Below are positions 1 to 7,897 of a DNA stretch of 51,861 nucleotides, one piece after another. How positions within the stretch are numbered: the first letter of the stretch is position 1; the number at the start of each line of letters is the position of its first letter. The notes under the pieces were generated by a model, which was not told where the DNA came from, searched no databases, and saw only the letters and a list, made by a program, of their open reading frames with translations. The translations under genes and the position numbers were made by a program. The stretch is from contig JAEYJO010000079.1 of assembly GCA_023408815.1 (NCBI GenBank), forward strand, positions 1 to 51,861, written 5' to 3'. The stretch is from Bacillota bacterium. Its GTDB lineage: Bacteria > Bacillota > Clostridia > Lachnospirales > Lachnospiraceae.

Positions 1-118
1 ATCCGGCTTCCTTCAGATTCGCAGTCACCCACGACACCCTTGCCATTGGCTATGTCCTTCCCACTACCGGGCGGACTCGGGACTTTCACCCGTTGAAACG
101 TGCGCCCGCCGGGCGCAC
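1..118 (-). mobile_element. 5' end of a group II intron (class C-like), cut by window edge
   Basis: Read on the minus strand, the sequence starts at 118 with GTGCGCCC, the group II 5' consensus. It continues with domain I hallmarks: GGGTGAAAGTCCCGA, CAAGGGTGTC and GAATCTGAAGGAAGC. The layout resembles bacterial class C introns of the Oceanobacillus type. The 5' boundary lies a few bases past the T-tract of an intrinsic terminator, which is the usual target of class C introns. The rest of the intron, including any reverse transcriptase ORF, lies outside the window, so completeness cannot be judged. Confidence 0.85.
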
Positions 119-121
119 CAC

Positions 122-161
122 AAAAAAACTTCCGCCCCATTTTCATTTATGGCGGAAGTTT
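122..161 (-). terminator. Intrinsic terminator of the CmpB-like gene; group II intron target
   Basis: Arms at 126-136 and 151-161 pair perfectly (AAACTTCCGCC with GGCGGAAGTTT) and are followed on the minus strand by seven T residues. It ends the gene at 179-1093. The group II intron begins three bases beyond the T-tract and following G. Confidence 0.85.
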
Positions 162-178
162 CTGTGAAAAATTATTTT

Positions 179-1093
179 TTACTTCTTCAATTTATCGTAT
201 ACAACATCTTTTATTTCCTGAAGGGCATGCTTAAATTTGGCGGAAACCATGGTGGGATTGCCCTTGATCAAGCGTCGCTTATAGATATCCATAAGGTTCT
301 TAAGCTGTTTGCTCTTTTCCAGATTTATCTTGTATTTCATCCACAAATCCAGAATTTCTTCCCGCATACTCTCGGGATATGTCAAAACTCCGCTTTGAAT
401 TTTTCCCTTTAATCCCATCAATCGTTCTTCTATGCCGGAGAGCAGTTCATCCGCTCTTTCTCCTCTTTCCTGTTTCTTCGCCTCACGGCCTTCATTGGAT
501 ACGGCAATAATTACATCCAGACGTCTTTGTACACGCTCAAGCTCCTCTTTCGCCGCTTCCAGTTTCACAAGAATGTCACGAAGATCGATGGCAGCCTTAA
601 AGGATAATGTAAAGTCCGCTACGATATAAATCGTAAGGATGAATACTATTGTCATAAGGATATTATGAGGAATATCCCCCACCAATTGTTCGATGGGCTT
701 ATGTACGATTCTTGTCATCAATATGGTCAGACCGCCCCACGCGAGAGTGGATGTCAGACATATATACCCTTTAAAATTAAACTTCTGATTGGAGTAGTCC
801 CAGTACCTCACTTTGAACAGCACCTCCATAACCACGCCCGTTATATATTCCAGCACTGTAGCTCCAATACATCCCGCTACATACGTCAATAATACATTGT
901 GCTGAAAGGGCATGGATACTACCAGCATCATAATCGCACCGCTTCCATAAAGAGGGAGAAAAGGCCCACGCATAAAGCCTCGGTTAACACAGCTTCGTTT
1001 TTTCAAGGAAACAAATGCCGATTCAAAACACCACCCGAAAAAGCAATAAAAATAAAAGAAGAATAACCATTGTGCCATTGTATAGGAATACAT
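179..1093 (-). CDS. Putative ABC transporter permease, CmpB-type membrane protein
   Basis: 304 aa. The N-terminal half (about residues 7-160) holds four to five hydrophobic segments with the FFGWCFES and NRGF-RGPFLPLYG motifs typical of the ABC_trans_CmpB (PF06541) family. The C-terminal half (about 165-295) is charged and helical, and looks like a cytoplasmic coiled coil. Family members are called permeases by annotation, but no transport substrate is established and no ATPase gene is adjacent here. It is transcribed alone or last in the minus-strand run from YlmH and ends at a strong terminator. The family call is firm; the function is not. Confidence 0.8.
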   Translation of the reverse strand: MYSYTMAQWLFFFYFYCFFGWCFESAFVSLKKRSCVNRGFMRGPFLPLYGSGAIMMLVVSMPFQHNVLLTYVAGCIGATVLEYITGVVMEVLFKVRYWDYSNQKFNFKGYICLTSTLAWGGLTILMTRIVHKPIEQLVGDIPHNILMTIVFILTIYIVADFTLSFKAAIDLRDILVKLEAAKEELERVQRRLDVIIAVSNEGREAKKQERGERADELLSGIEERLMGLKGKIQSGVLTYPESMREEILDLWMKYKINLEKSKQLKNLMDIYKRRLIKGNPTMVSAKFKHALQEIKDVVYDKLKK

Positions 1094-1136
1094 AAACCCT
1101 CCTCATTCATAAAGAATCAGCTCCCCGCGCCTTTTC

Positions 1137-1904
1137 CTATCTATACACTCCAGCCAGCACGCTCAGCTTTCCTTTTTTCGTTTCATATTCACAGCCGTAG
1201 TAAATAAACCTTCCATAGCCCCTCACGGAAACAATGTCACCTTTTTTTAGCAGGTAACTGTTGTTCTCATTTACCCTGCCGTTTATGTATATCCGTTTTT
1301 CTCTAAAGAGCAAGAGGCTCTGATTTCTGGACATCTGGTACACTTTTGATGCCACCGCGTCAGCGCGCTCCGAAGAAACCGTAAATTTTACCGTCTCAGG
1401 CTCTTTTGCAGGAACACATATGGCTGCATCCTCCGCCACGCATCTTACGTTGGTATGCTTTACCTTATCCAGATTCTCTATGATAAAGGGGGCAATATTG
1501 TTCATGCAAAATAAGTAAGCATTTTTCCCTTGGAGGAATATGTCGCCTACGGTGCTTCGGTCAATTCCCAGATTCATGAGAGCTCCAAGAAAATCCCTAT
1601 GGCTTAGCTCGTCTGCGAATTTCTCAATGAGAGGCTTAACCGAAAGGCAGACGATAGGGAATTCCTCTTCATAACCCAGGCTTTCTGCGCTCCCGAACCG
1701 GAGCATCTGCCGCTCACAGTCTTCGTTTCCACCGAACATTACATATGGGATTCCCCTTATCTCCTGCTCGATGCTATAGAACGCATCCTGCTCCGCCATA
1801 CTCAAAAATCCTATATACGTATATATATTATGTTCATAGGATTTTCTTGTCAATTCCGCTATCCGCTTTTTCAATTGCTGTAATTCTTTATCATCGCTAT
1901 ACAA
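1137..1904 (-). CDS. ylmH: YlmH/RqcP2-family S4-domain RNA-binding protein
   Basis: 255 aa. The N-terminal two thirds match the YlmH family (GIPYVMFGGNEDCERQM region; LGALMNLGIDR-like motif at about residues 105-115). An S4 RNA-binding domain follows at about 180-245 (FREKRIYINGR, LLKKGDIVSVRGYGR). In Bacillus, YlmH (RqcP2) binds ribosomal large subunits and assists rescue of stalled chains. The start overlaps the end of the upstream GTPase gene by 8 bp, suggesting translational coupling. It is away from the division cluster where ylmH often sits. Confidence 0.88.
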   Translation of the reverse strand: MYSDDKELQQLKKRIAELTRKSYEHNIYTYIGFLSMAEQDAFYSIEQEIRGIPYVMFGGNEDCERQMLRFGSAESLGYEEEFPIVCLSVKPLIEKFADELSHRDFLGALMNLGIDRSTVGDIFLQGKNAYLFCMNNIAPFIIENLDKVKHTNVRCVAEDAAICVPAKEPETVKFTVSSERADAVASKVYQMSRNQSLLLFREKRIYINGRVNENNSYLLKKGDIVSVRGYGRFIYYGCEYETKKGKLSVLAGVYR

Positions 1905-2841
1905 AACTTATCACTTCTTCTTTCGGTGCCTTCGTCTGCTCCACACTTAACGCAGACAGCACCGGTCCCTCTCCGTTATACTCGGCAAAATATTCTTTTT
2001 TTACTATCGCTGTCACCTTAACCCATTGTTTATCCGTAAGCTTATCCGCTTTATCGTAGGAACATGCAAATCCCAAAAAGGCCATATCGTCCGCGCAGCA
2101 GGTCATCGCCATTCTTCCCGGTACGAAATATCCCTTGGGAAAGCTCTCGGGCTTTAGCACCATAGCCGTAAAGCGTACCTTTTTCCCGATATATCGCTCC
2201 AAATGATCCAGAGAATCCAGATACCAGATCCCATAGCCTGTATCATCCAAGGCGATGGTATCCGATTTTAAATCGTAAGGAAGGTCCTCCTCCATGATTT
2301 CATCCACTTCACCGTTAGAGTCCTCAAAGACGATCTCAGCCTTCTGATTAATCGCCTTAATATTTCTCTTATAGCTGTTTAAGTCCTCCACTCCGTCACA
2401 GCGGTTAAAAATAATAAGCTCTGACTTTCTTATCATTTCTGCCAACAAGGACTTCATGTTATTAAAATACATGGGAAATGTGGACGCATCAATAGTCGTT
2501 ACCTGCTGCTCGATACTCCAGTGCCACGGCAGCTTCATATTTTTATAATTCCACATTCCGTTATATTCGATAATAATGCGCTCCGGCTTGTATCTTTTCT
2601 CAAGCTCAAGCAAATGCGAAGGATTGAAATTCTCTTCGTCTTCTATCCATTCGAGATCGGTCCTGCTCATCTTAAGCAAGTTCACATCATATTCATTTTC
2701 CCCTTCTTCGCACAGAATCAGGAGCGTCCTTCCCTTTACCTGAAAATAAGGCTGCTCCATCGTATAGGTAATAAACTCCGTCTTCCCGCTCTCTAAAAAA
2801 CCATTGATTATATAAACCGGTTTCATATACTTCCTCTCCAT
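1897..2841 (-). CDS. G3E/CobW-like GTPase fused to a DUF1980/YcgQ-like C-terminal domain
   Basis: 314 aa. The N-terminus carries a CobW-type P-loop, GFLESGKTEF (residues 14-23), with S in place of the usual G/A. An NRCD motif follows later (IIFNRCDGV). From about residue 215 the protein resembles the YcgQ/DUF1980 domain: an RFTAMVLKP strand, then GRMAMTCCADDMAFLGFAC, with a CC pair that could bind metal. Family members act in metal, mainly zinc, trafficking. It lies 11 bp downstream of a second CobW GTPase, so the two probably work together. The domain fusion is my inference from sequence character. Confidence 0.75.
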   Translation of the reverse strand: MERKYMKPVYIINGFLESGKTEFITYTMEQPYFQVKGRTLLILCEEGENEYDVNLLKMSRTDLEWIEDEENFNPSHLLELEKRYKPERIIIEYNGMWNYKNMKLPWHWSIEQQVTTIDASTFPMYFNNMKSLLAEMIRKSELIIFNRCDGVEDLNSYKRNIKAINQKAEIVFEDSNGEVDEIMEEDLPYDLKSDTIALDDTGYGIWYLDSLDHLERYIGKKVRFTAMVLKPESFPKGYFVPGRMAMTCCADDMAFLGFACSYDKADKLTDKQWVKVTAIVKKEYFAEYNGEGPVLSALSVEQTKAPKEEVISFV

Positions 2842-2852
2842 CCATCTATCTT

Positions 2853-4151
2853 TTACTTATGAAACAGCTTCTTCAGATTCTCTTCCTTAAGTTGTGCACC
2901 TATCACACAAATCTTGCCCGTTACATCGGGATGTCCGGCGCGTATATCGCTTTCTCCAGGCACATAATCGAAATAAACCCACGTGCCGTCTCCGGCAGAA
3001 ACCATACCTTTTGCCCGAAGTACGATACCGTATTCGTCCTCGTTCTCCAATTCTCCAAGAAGTGCCTCAATGTCCGCAGCCGTATAAGCCGAAGCCGTTT
3101 CCATTCCCCAACTCGTAAATACCTCATCCGCATGATGATGACCGGAGTGATCGTGGTGGTCATGCTCCCCATCGTGATGGTGGTGATGGTGTTCATCACC
3201 GTGGTCATGCTCGTGATGGTGGTGTTCTCCGCATTCGTGATCATGGTGATGATGTTCTCCATCATGGTCATGGTCGTGATGGTGTTCTCCGCATTCATAG
3301 CCATGGTCGTGATGACGGTGCTCGCCGCATTCATGATCATGCTCATGATGATGGTGCTCGCCGCTTTCATGATCATGGTCGTGATGATGGTGCTCGCCGC
3401 ATTCGTGGTCATGCTCATGATGATGTTCTCCATCATGGTCATGCTCATGATGATGACCATGACAGCCGCAAGTGCAATCCTCGCCGTGTTCATGATGGTG
3501 CTCATGCGCCTTGCGCACTTCCTCCATCAGTTCAGCTTCCAGGTCCTTGGCTCCCTCTATCGTCTCCAGAATAGCTTTGCCGTCCAGCTCTTCCCATGGA
3601 GTAGTAACTATTATCGCCTTCTGATTATATTCCCGAATCATGCTCACTGCTGTTTCCAGCTTGTCCGCACTGATTTTCCCGGTACGGCTCAAAATAATTG
3701 TTCCCGCATTTTCTATCTGATTGATGAAAAACTCTCCGAAGTTCTTTATATACATTCTGCATTTCGAAGCATCTACTACCGCTACAGCGCTGTTAAGTGC
3801 TATCTCGCTTTCGTCCGTCACATCCTGAACAGCCTTCATTACATCGGACAGCTTGCCTACACCCGAAGGCTCAATCAATATTCGCTCCGGTGAATAGGTC
3901 TTTAATACCTCCTTTAAAGAGGTACCGAAATCTCCAACCAAAGAGCAGCAGATACAACCGGAATTCATTTCCTTGATTTCAATCCCGGCTTCCTTCAAAA
4001 AGCCGCCGTCAATTCCGATTTCACCGAATTCGTTCTCTATGAGTACAACCTTGGTATCCGCCAAAGCCTCCTTCAATAATTTTTTTATCAATGTTGTTTT
4101 ACCGGCGCCCAAAAAGCCGGATACTATATCAATTTTTGTCATGTCAACCAT
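2853..4151 (-). CDS. CobW/ZNG-type metallochaperone GTPase with a large His-rich insert
   Basis: 432 aa. The N-terminal G3E GTPase domain has P-loop GFLGAGKTT (12-20), the metal-binding CxCC motif in SGCICCSL (66-69), a Walker-B-like ILIEPSG, and an LSRTGK specificity motif. Residues 216-340 hold a low-complexity segment with about 61 His residues plus Asp, Glu and regular ECGE units. A CobW C-terminal domain follows (about 373-432). Such proteins transfer zinc or related metals to client enzymes, and the His tract probably stores or senses metal. ATG at 4151 has a good GGAAGGAG ribosome site. It is the first gene of a likely three- or four-gene minus operon. Confidence 0.9.
   Translation of the reverse strand: MVDMTKIDIVSGFLGAGKTTLIKKLLKEALADTKVVLIENEFGEIGIDGGFLKEAGIEIKEMNSGCICCSLVGDFGTSLKEVLKTYSPERILIEPSGVGKLSDVMKAVQDVTDESEIALNSAVAVVDASKCRMYIKNFGEFFINQIENAGTIILSRTGKISADKLETAVSMIREYNQKAIIVTTPWEELDGKAILETIEGAKDLEAELMEEVRKAHEHHHEHGEDCTCGCHGHHHEHDHDGEHHHEHDHECGEHHHHDHDHESGEHHHHEHDHECGEHRHHDHGYECGEHHHDHDHDGEHHHHDHECGEHHHHEHDHGDEHHHHHHDGEHDHHDHSGHHHADEVFTSWGMETASAYTAADIEALLGELENEDEYGIVLRAKGMVSAGDGTWVYFDYVPGESDIRAGHPDVTGKICVIGAQLKEENLKKLFHK
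3132..3506 (-). repeat. Coding repeat: His-rich tract in the CobW-like GTPase
   Basis: About 125 codons built from imperfect units of 10-13 residues such as ECGEHHHHDHDH, with variants DGEHHHH and ESGEHHHH. The DNA is correspondingly repetitive (CATGATCATG-type words), so copy number could change by slippage. The region also creates long spurious open frames in other frames. Confidence 0.85.
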
Positions 4152-4382
4152 CGTTCTCCTTCCTGTTTGCTATCTATGTATTTTGCTCTAAATTTCTATT
4201 TATGTCAAGTTTTTCGGGTTGGCCGCCGACCGGCTTTACCGAATTCGCATTAAATACCGGACAGTAATATAGTAACCTCAATAGCCCGTTTACAGGTTGC
4301 GCACTTTTAAAATACGGGGTATGATATTTAAAGTATACCTATATCCGATAAATTTTATCAAGAAAGTGTGGTTATTTTTATT

Positions 4383-5561
4383 ATGGAAAAAACTCGAAAG
4401 CTTTACGATACCGATTCTTATAAGAATCATTTCACCGCGACAGTAATCTCCTGCCGCCCCGTACCGTTCGCTGAAGAGGCAAAAAACACTCCCTCTCCCT
4501 TGTATGAGGTCATATTGGACCAGACTCTTTTCTTCCCTGAAGAAGGCGGTCAAAGCTCCGATACAGGCACATTGAACGAGGTGCCGGTCTCCTATGTCGG
4601 CATAGAAAACGGTATTATAACACATATAACAAATTCTCCCTTCTCTATGGGAGATACCGTAGCGGGGAAAATACATTGGGAAACCCGTTATTCCAATATG
4701 CAGCAGCATTCCGGAGAGCATATTATGTCCGGTCTCATCCATTCTCATTTTGGCTATGACAATGTAGGCTTCCATCTCGGTTCTCAGACAGTTACACTCG
4801 ATTTCAACGGATTTCTGGAAGAAGAACAGCTCCTCCAGGTGGAAAGCCTCGCCAATGAGGCCATATATCGCAATATCGAAGTACTTGCCGAATACCCCTC
4901 GGCGGAAGCGCTGAAAGGTTTAAATTATCGCAGCAAAATCGAACTGAACGAGGAAGTGCGCATTGTAACCATTCCAGGTTACGACGTCTGCGCCTGCTGT
5001 GCGCCTCATGTGAAAAGAACGGGAGAAATCGGCATAATTAAAATCGTTGATGCCATCAGACACAGGGGCGGGATCCGGATCAGCATTCTGTGCGGAAGCC
5101 GCGCTATCGAAGATTTCAGGCAGAAGCAGGAACAGGTTTATGCCGTTTCTGCACTGTTATCCTCCAAACCGGAGCTTATCGCCTCAGCGGTGGAACGGTT
5201 GAAGGACGAGAATTTTTCATTGAAGGGCGAAATTCTCAGCTTGCAGGAAACTTTAACACAGCTTAAAGTCTCTCAGATTGCCGAAGGAACGAAGAACTGC
5301 TGTCTGTTCGAGGAATCTATGGATGCTCCGGCCCATAGAAAATATGTAAACATGCTGGCTGGGAAATGCTCCGGCATCTGCGGCGTATTTGTGGGAAATG
5401 ACGGAGACGGGTACCGCTATATCATCGCCTCCAAATATGAGGATGTCCGTACCATAAATGAAAAGCTGAAACAAAGTCTGAATGCCAGGGGCGGCGGCAG
5501 TAAGGAAATGGTACAAGGCTCACTTCCCGGATCTCAAAAAGATATACTTGCTTTATTTTAA
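4383..5561 (+). CDS. Alanyl-tRNA editing protein (AlaX-type with DHHA1 domain)
   Basis: About 392 aa from ATG 4383; a GTG at 4368 is in frame but also lacks a well-spaced ribosome site. It shows the AlaRS editing-domain zinc motifs HxxxH (H109, H113 in HSGEH) and CACCAPH (about 203-209). The GGGSKEMVQGS tail is typical of the DHHA1 domain. It hydrolyses mischarged Ser- or Gly-tRNA-Ala in trans. The middle (about 250-300) is predicted helical, as in long AlaX proteins. It is monocistronic and convergent with the hemerythrin gene. Confidence 0.9.
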   Translation: MEKTRKLYDTDSYKNHFTATVISCRPVPFAEEAKNTPSPLYEVILDQTLFFPEEGGQSSDTGTLNEVPVSYVGIENGIITHITNSPFSMGDTVAGKIHWETRYSNMQQHSGEHIMSGLIHSHFGYDNVGFHLGSQTVTLDFNGFLEEEQLLQVESLANEAIYRNIEVLAEYPSAEALKGLNYRSKIELNEEVRIVTIPGYDVCACCAPHVKRTGEIGIIKIVDAIRHRGGIRISILCGSRAIEDFRQKQEQVYAVSALLSSKPELIASAVERLKDENFSLKGEILSLQETLTQLKVSQIAEGTKNCCLFEESMDAPAHRKYVNMLAGKCSGICGVFVGNDGDGYRYIIASKYEDVRTINEKLKQSLNARGGGSKEMVQGSLPGSQKDILALF

Positions 5562-5583
5562 ATGCGGATAATTAAATAATTAA

Positions 5584-5625
5584 GGAAACCTTACTGATCT
5601 ATGAGTGTCAGTAAGGTTCCCTTTT
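5584..5625. terminator. Bidirectional terminator between convergent genes
   Basis: Arms GGAAaCCTTACTGA (5584-5597) and TCAGTAAGGTTCC (5608-5620) are followed by CTTTTCTTTA on the plus strand. It lies between the AlaX-type gene and the convergent hemerythrin gene. Confidence 0.8.
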
Positions 5626-5627
5626 CT

Positions 5628-6023
5628 TTATTCAGCAATTCTTTTATCGGTTTCCATTATGTGCTCTATCATCCAGTCCGTGACAAATTTCAGTAAATCT
5701 TCTATGGTTTTTGACTGATTCTCATCTACAACTTCCAAATTCATCGTATCCAGCTTACGGATGAAATTGTCATGCTGAATCTTCTGCGTGAACATTCTTT
5801 TATACTGAATGCTCTCCATGTAGGCCTCTTCATTTTTAAAGTGCATCGCGGCGTAATCTTTCAGCCGCTGAATGAGATTTGCAATATGATCATACTTGTC
5901 CGGCACGAAATCATTCACACATAGCTGATAGATTTCCTCCGCAATCTCGAACAGCACCTTATGTTCGTTATCAATCTGCTCAATTCCCGTCAAATATTCA
6001 TCTTTCATCTCGTACATACTCAC
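5628..6023 (-). CDS. Bacteriohemerythrin with one His ligand apparently replaced by Gln
   Basis: 131 aa, the usual single-domain length. Iron ligands can be read at H21 (DNEHK), H61 and E65 (HFKNEE), H84 (QHDNF), H121 and D126 (EHIMETD). The family normally has HxxxH in the third helix; here the first position aligns with Q80 in TQKIQHDNF. The protein should bind a diiron centre or O2, serving oxygen sensing or protection in an anaerobe. Whether Q80 changes metal binding is unknown, and the alignment is by eye. Confidence 0.9.
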   Translation of the reverse strand: MSMYEMKDEYLTGIEQIDNEHKVLFEIAEEIYQLCVNDFVPDKYDHIANLIQRLKDYAAMHFKNEEAYMESIQYKRMFTQKIQHDNFIRKLDTMNLEVVDENQSKTIEDLLKFVTDWMIEHIMETDKRIAE

Positions 6024-6110
6024 TCCCGCCTTTCGTAATTTTAATTTCCTCCGTGTTCTTTTCCTTTCGTTTTCTACTTCATGCGTCTTTTATTTCTCTC
6101 ACGCCTGCCC

Positions 6111-6890
6111 TTATCCCAGCGCAACATCCAGTATCATCATAATCACGAACCCAATTGCAAAGCCGATGGTTCCCATATTGGAATGTTCCCCCTCCGCCGA
6201 TTCGGGAATCAATTCCTCCACGACCACATAAATCATTGCTCCTGCCGCAAACGCCAGCATATAGGGAATAAAGGGCGTAACATAGGTTGCCAGCAGCAGC
6301 GTTAACACCGCGGCAATAGGCTCTACAACCCCTGACAGTACTCCCATGGCAAAGGCCTTTTTCTTTCCCACCTCTTCTTTGATCGGAAGAGAAATAATGG
6401 CTCCCTCCGGAAAGTTCTGAATGGCGATACCTATGGATAGTACAATGGCTCCGGCCATCGTAATCATACTGTCGCCGTTTAATGCTCCCGCCAGCACGAT
6501 ACCTACCGATGCGCCCTCCGGTATGTTATGAATTGTCACTGCCAGCATGAGCATCGTGGACTTTTTCAAGCTGCTCTTCGGCCCCTCCTGTTCTTCTCCG
6601 TCCAAATGAAGATGAGGTACGACCTTATCCAATCCAAGCAAAAATAAAATACCCACCATGAAACCGGTGGCCGCCGGTATAAATGCCAGCTTTCCCATTT
6701 CTCCTGACATATCCATCGCCGGAATCAGCAGCGACCATACGGATGCGGCTACCATGACTCCTGCCGCAAATCCTAGCATAGCCTTTTGCACCACTGCATT
6801 CATTTCCTTTTTCAGCAAAAAGACGCAGGCGGCTCCCAGCGACGTTCCCAAAAAAGGAATCAATATTCCCGTCAATATTCTCGTGTCCAT
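6111..6890 (-). CDS. ZIP-family metal transporter
   Basis: 259 aa integral membrane protein with about eight segments. It has the ZIP signature in the fourth and fifth helices (HNIPEGASVG and QNFPEGA). A His-containing loop (VVPHLHLDGEE) lies between helices 3 and 4. It imports Zn2+, Fe2+ or similar cations. Two metallochaperone GTPases lie a few kilobases away, but a plus-strand gene separates them, so co-transcription is excluded. Confidence 0.9.
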   Translation of the reverse strand: MDTRILTGILIPFLGTSLGAACVFLLKKEMNAVVQKAMLGFAAGVMVAASVWSLLIPAMDMSGEMGKLAFIPAATGFMVGILFLLGLDKVVPHLHLDGEEQEGPKSSLKKSTMLMLAVTIHNIPEGASVGIVLAGALNGDSMITMAGAIVLSIGIAIQNFPEGAIISLPIKEEVGKKKAFAMGVLSGVVEPIAAVLTLLLATYVTPFIPYMLAFAAGAMIYVVVEELIPESAEGEHSNMGTIGFAIGFVIMMILDVALG

Positions 6891-6967
6891 AATTTATCCT
6901 CCAAGCTATCGTTTTTTTCCTTTATTTTTTATCTATTCTCCCTTTCACTATTTTATTTCTTTTTACG

Positions 6968-7882
6968 TCATTTTTCCACTATATTTTTCAAATCATGAGA
7001 AATCCCCGACTCCGACAGCGTAAATTTATGCCGGGGCAGATATTCTGCCAGAATATCCAAGGCTTCCGCGATCTTCCTGCTGTAATCTTTATTATAGCAC
7101 AGCTTATATTTATCCGATACAGAGCCGGATCTTCTCATATAAATAACCGGAAAGGTCATAGAGACGAGCTTGCCTTTCCTGTCCCTGACAAAGCTTCCTT
7201 CTTTCTTCACATAGATTTCCAGCATACAGGAATAACCGGGCGGCATTTTCCCTTTTTCTATACCTGCACTTGCATATTCGGCAAAGCCATATTGGAATTG
7301 TGCATCCAACTTCCGATTTTTTTCCAGCCACTCTTTAAGCTGAAGAGCCGTTTCCCCATATATTTTCTCTGTCAGCTTCGCAATATCACCTATTTCCACC
7401 TGCTGCTGCGAGGTTACATCCGAAAGCACAGCTCCCGTATCCTTTGCCGTATCGATAGTGATTCCGTTATCATATAAATAAGTAAAAAAGGTATAAGCAT
7501 TTTTCATTCGAAAAGCCAGCCCGCATATCTTTTGGCCGCTCTTATCATAGAGGCGCAGATAATCCTGACCTCTTTGCACATCCCATGCTGCATTTACAAA
7601 GCCGATATCCTGAAGTTTAAATTCTTTTCTTCTCCGAAGGATGTTTACATAACACAGTCTTTCTCCCTTTATCTCCAGTCTCCGATTCCTCCCCTCCATA
7701 CATAAGAGGACGCCGGATAAAAAAATCCCCAGAATCATCAGATATATCCACATCGGTATGGCCTCAGCATGAAACAATATTTCCATAACTAACAGGAATA
7801 TGGCACTGCATACGATGATGCCGCCTATTACATATGAAGTTTTTTGCTCTTTTACCGTAAGCTCCTCCATTCTCCTCCTCAC
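6968..7882 (-). CDS. Unrecognised membrane protein with PH-like cytoplasmic domain
   Basis: 304 aa. Two hydrophobic segments (about residues 17-36 and 44-62) are followed by short beta strands (RRLEIKGERLCYVN, KEFKLQDIGFVNAAW) that resemble bacterial PH-like (bPH2/YcxB) domains. The rest is soluble with no motif I recognise. The downstream ZIP gene is 77 bp away. The lipoprotein gene ends 15 bp upstream of this start, so it is probably read from the protease-lipoprotein transcript. Confidence 0.6.
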   Translation of the reverse strand: MRRRMEELTVKEQKTSYVIGGIIVCSAIFLLVMEILFHAEAIPMWIYLMILGIFLSGVLLCMEGRNRRLEIKGERLCYVNILRRRKEFKLQDIGFVNAAWDVQRGQDYLRLYDKSGQKICGLAFRMKNAYTFFTYLYDNGITIDTAKDTGAVLSDVTSQQQVEIGDIAKLTEKIYGETALQLKEWLEKNRKLDAQFQYGFAEYASAGIEKGKMPPGYSCMLEIYVKKEGSFVRDRKGKLVSMTFPVIYMRRSGSVSDKYKLCYNKDYSRKIAEALDILAEYLPRHKFTLSESGISHDLKNIVEK

Positions 7883-7897
7883 ATTCCAATTCCTGAT

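Noticed and set aside
3132..3506. CRISPR-like regular DNA repeats
   Set aside because: Repeats are coding, imperfect and have no unique spacers.
2859..3893. Plus-strand open frame of 344 codons with Met/Val-rich, membrane-like sequence
   Set aside because: It is the antisense of the His-rich CobW gene; CAT/CAC repeats read backwards as Met and Val. No ribosome site or family.
4152..4382. Zur or other metal-responsive operator before the CobW genes
   Set aside because: No sequence close to a known Zur box could be read by eye.
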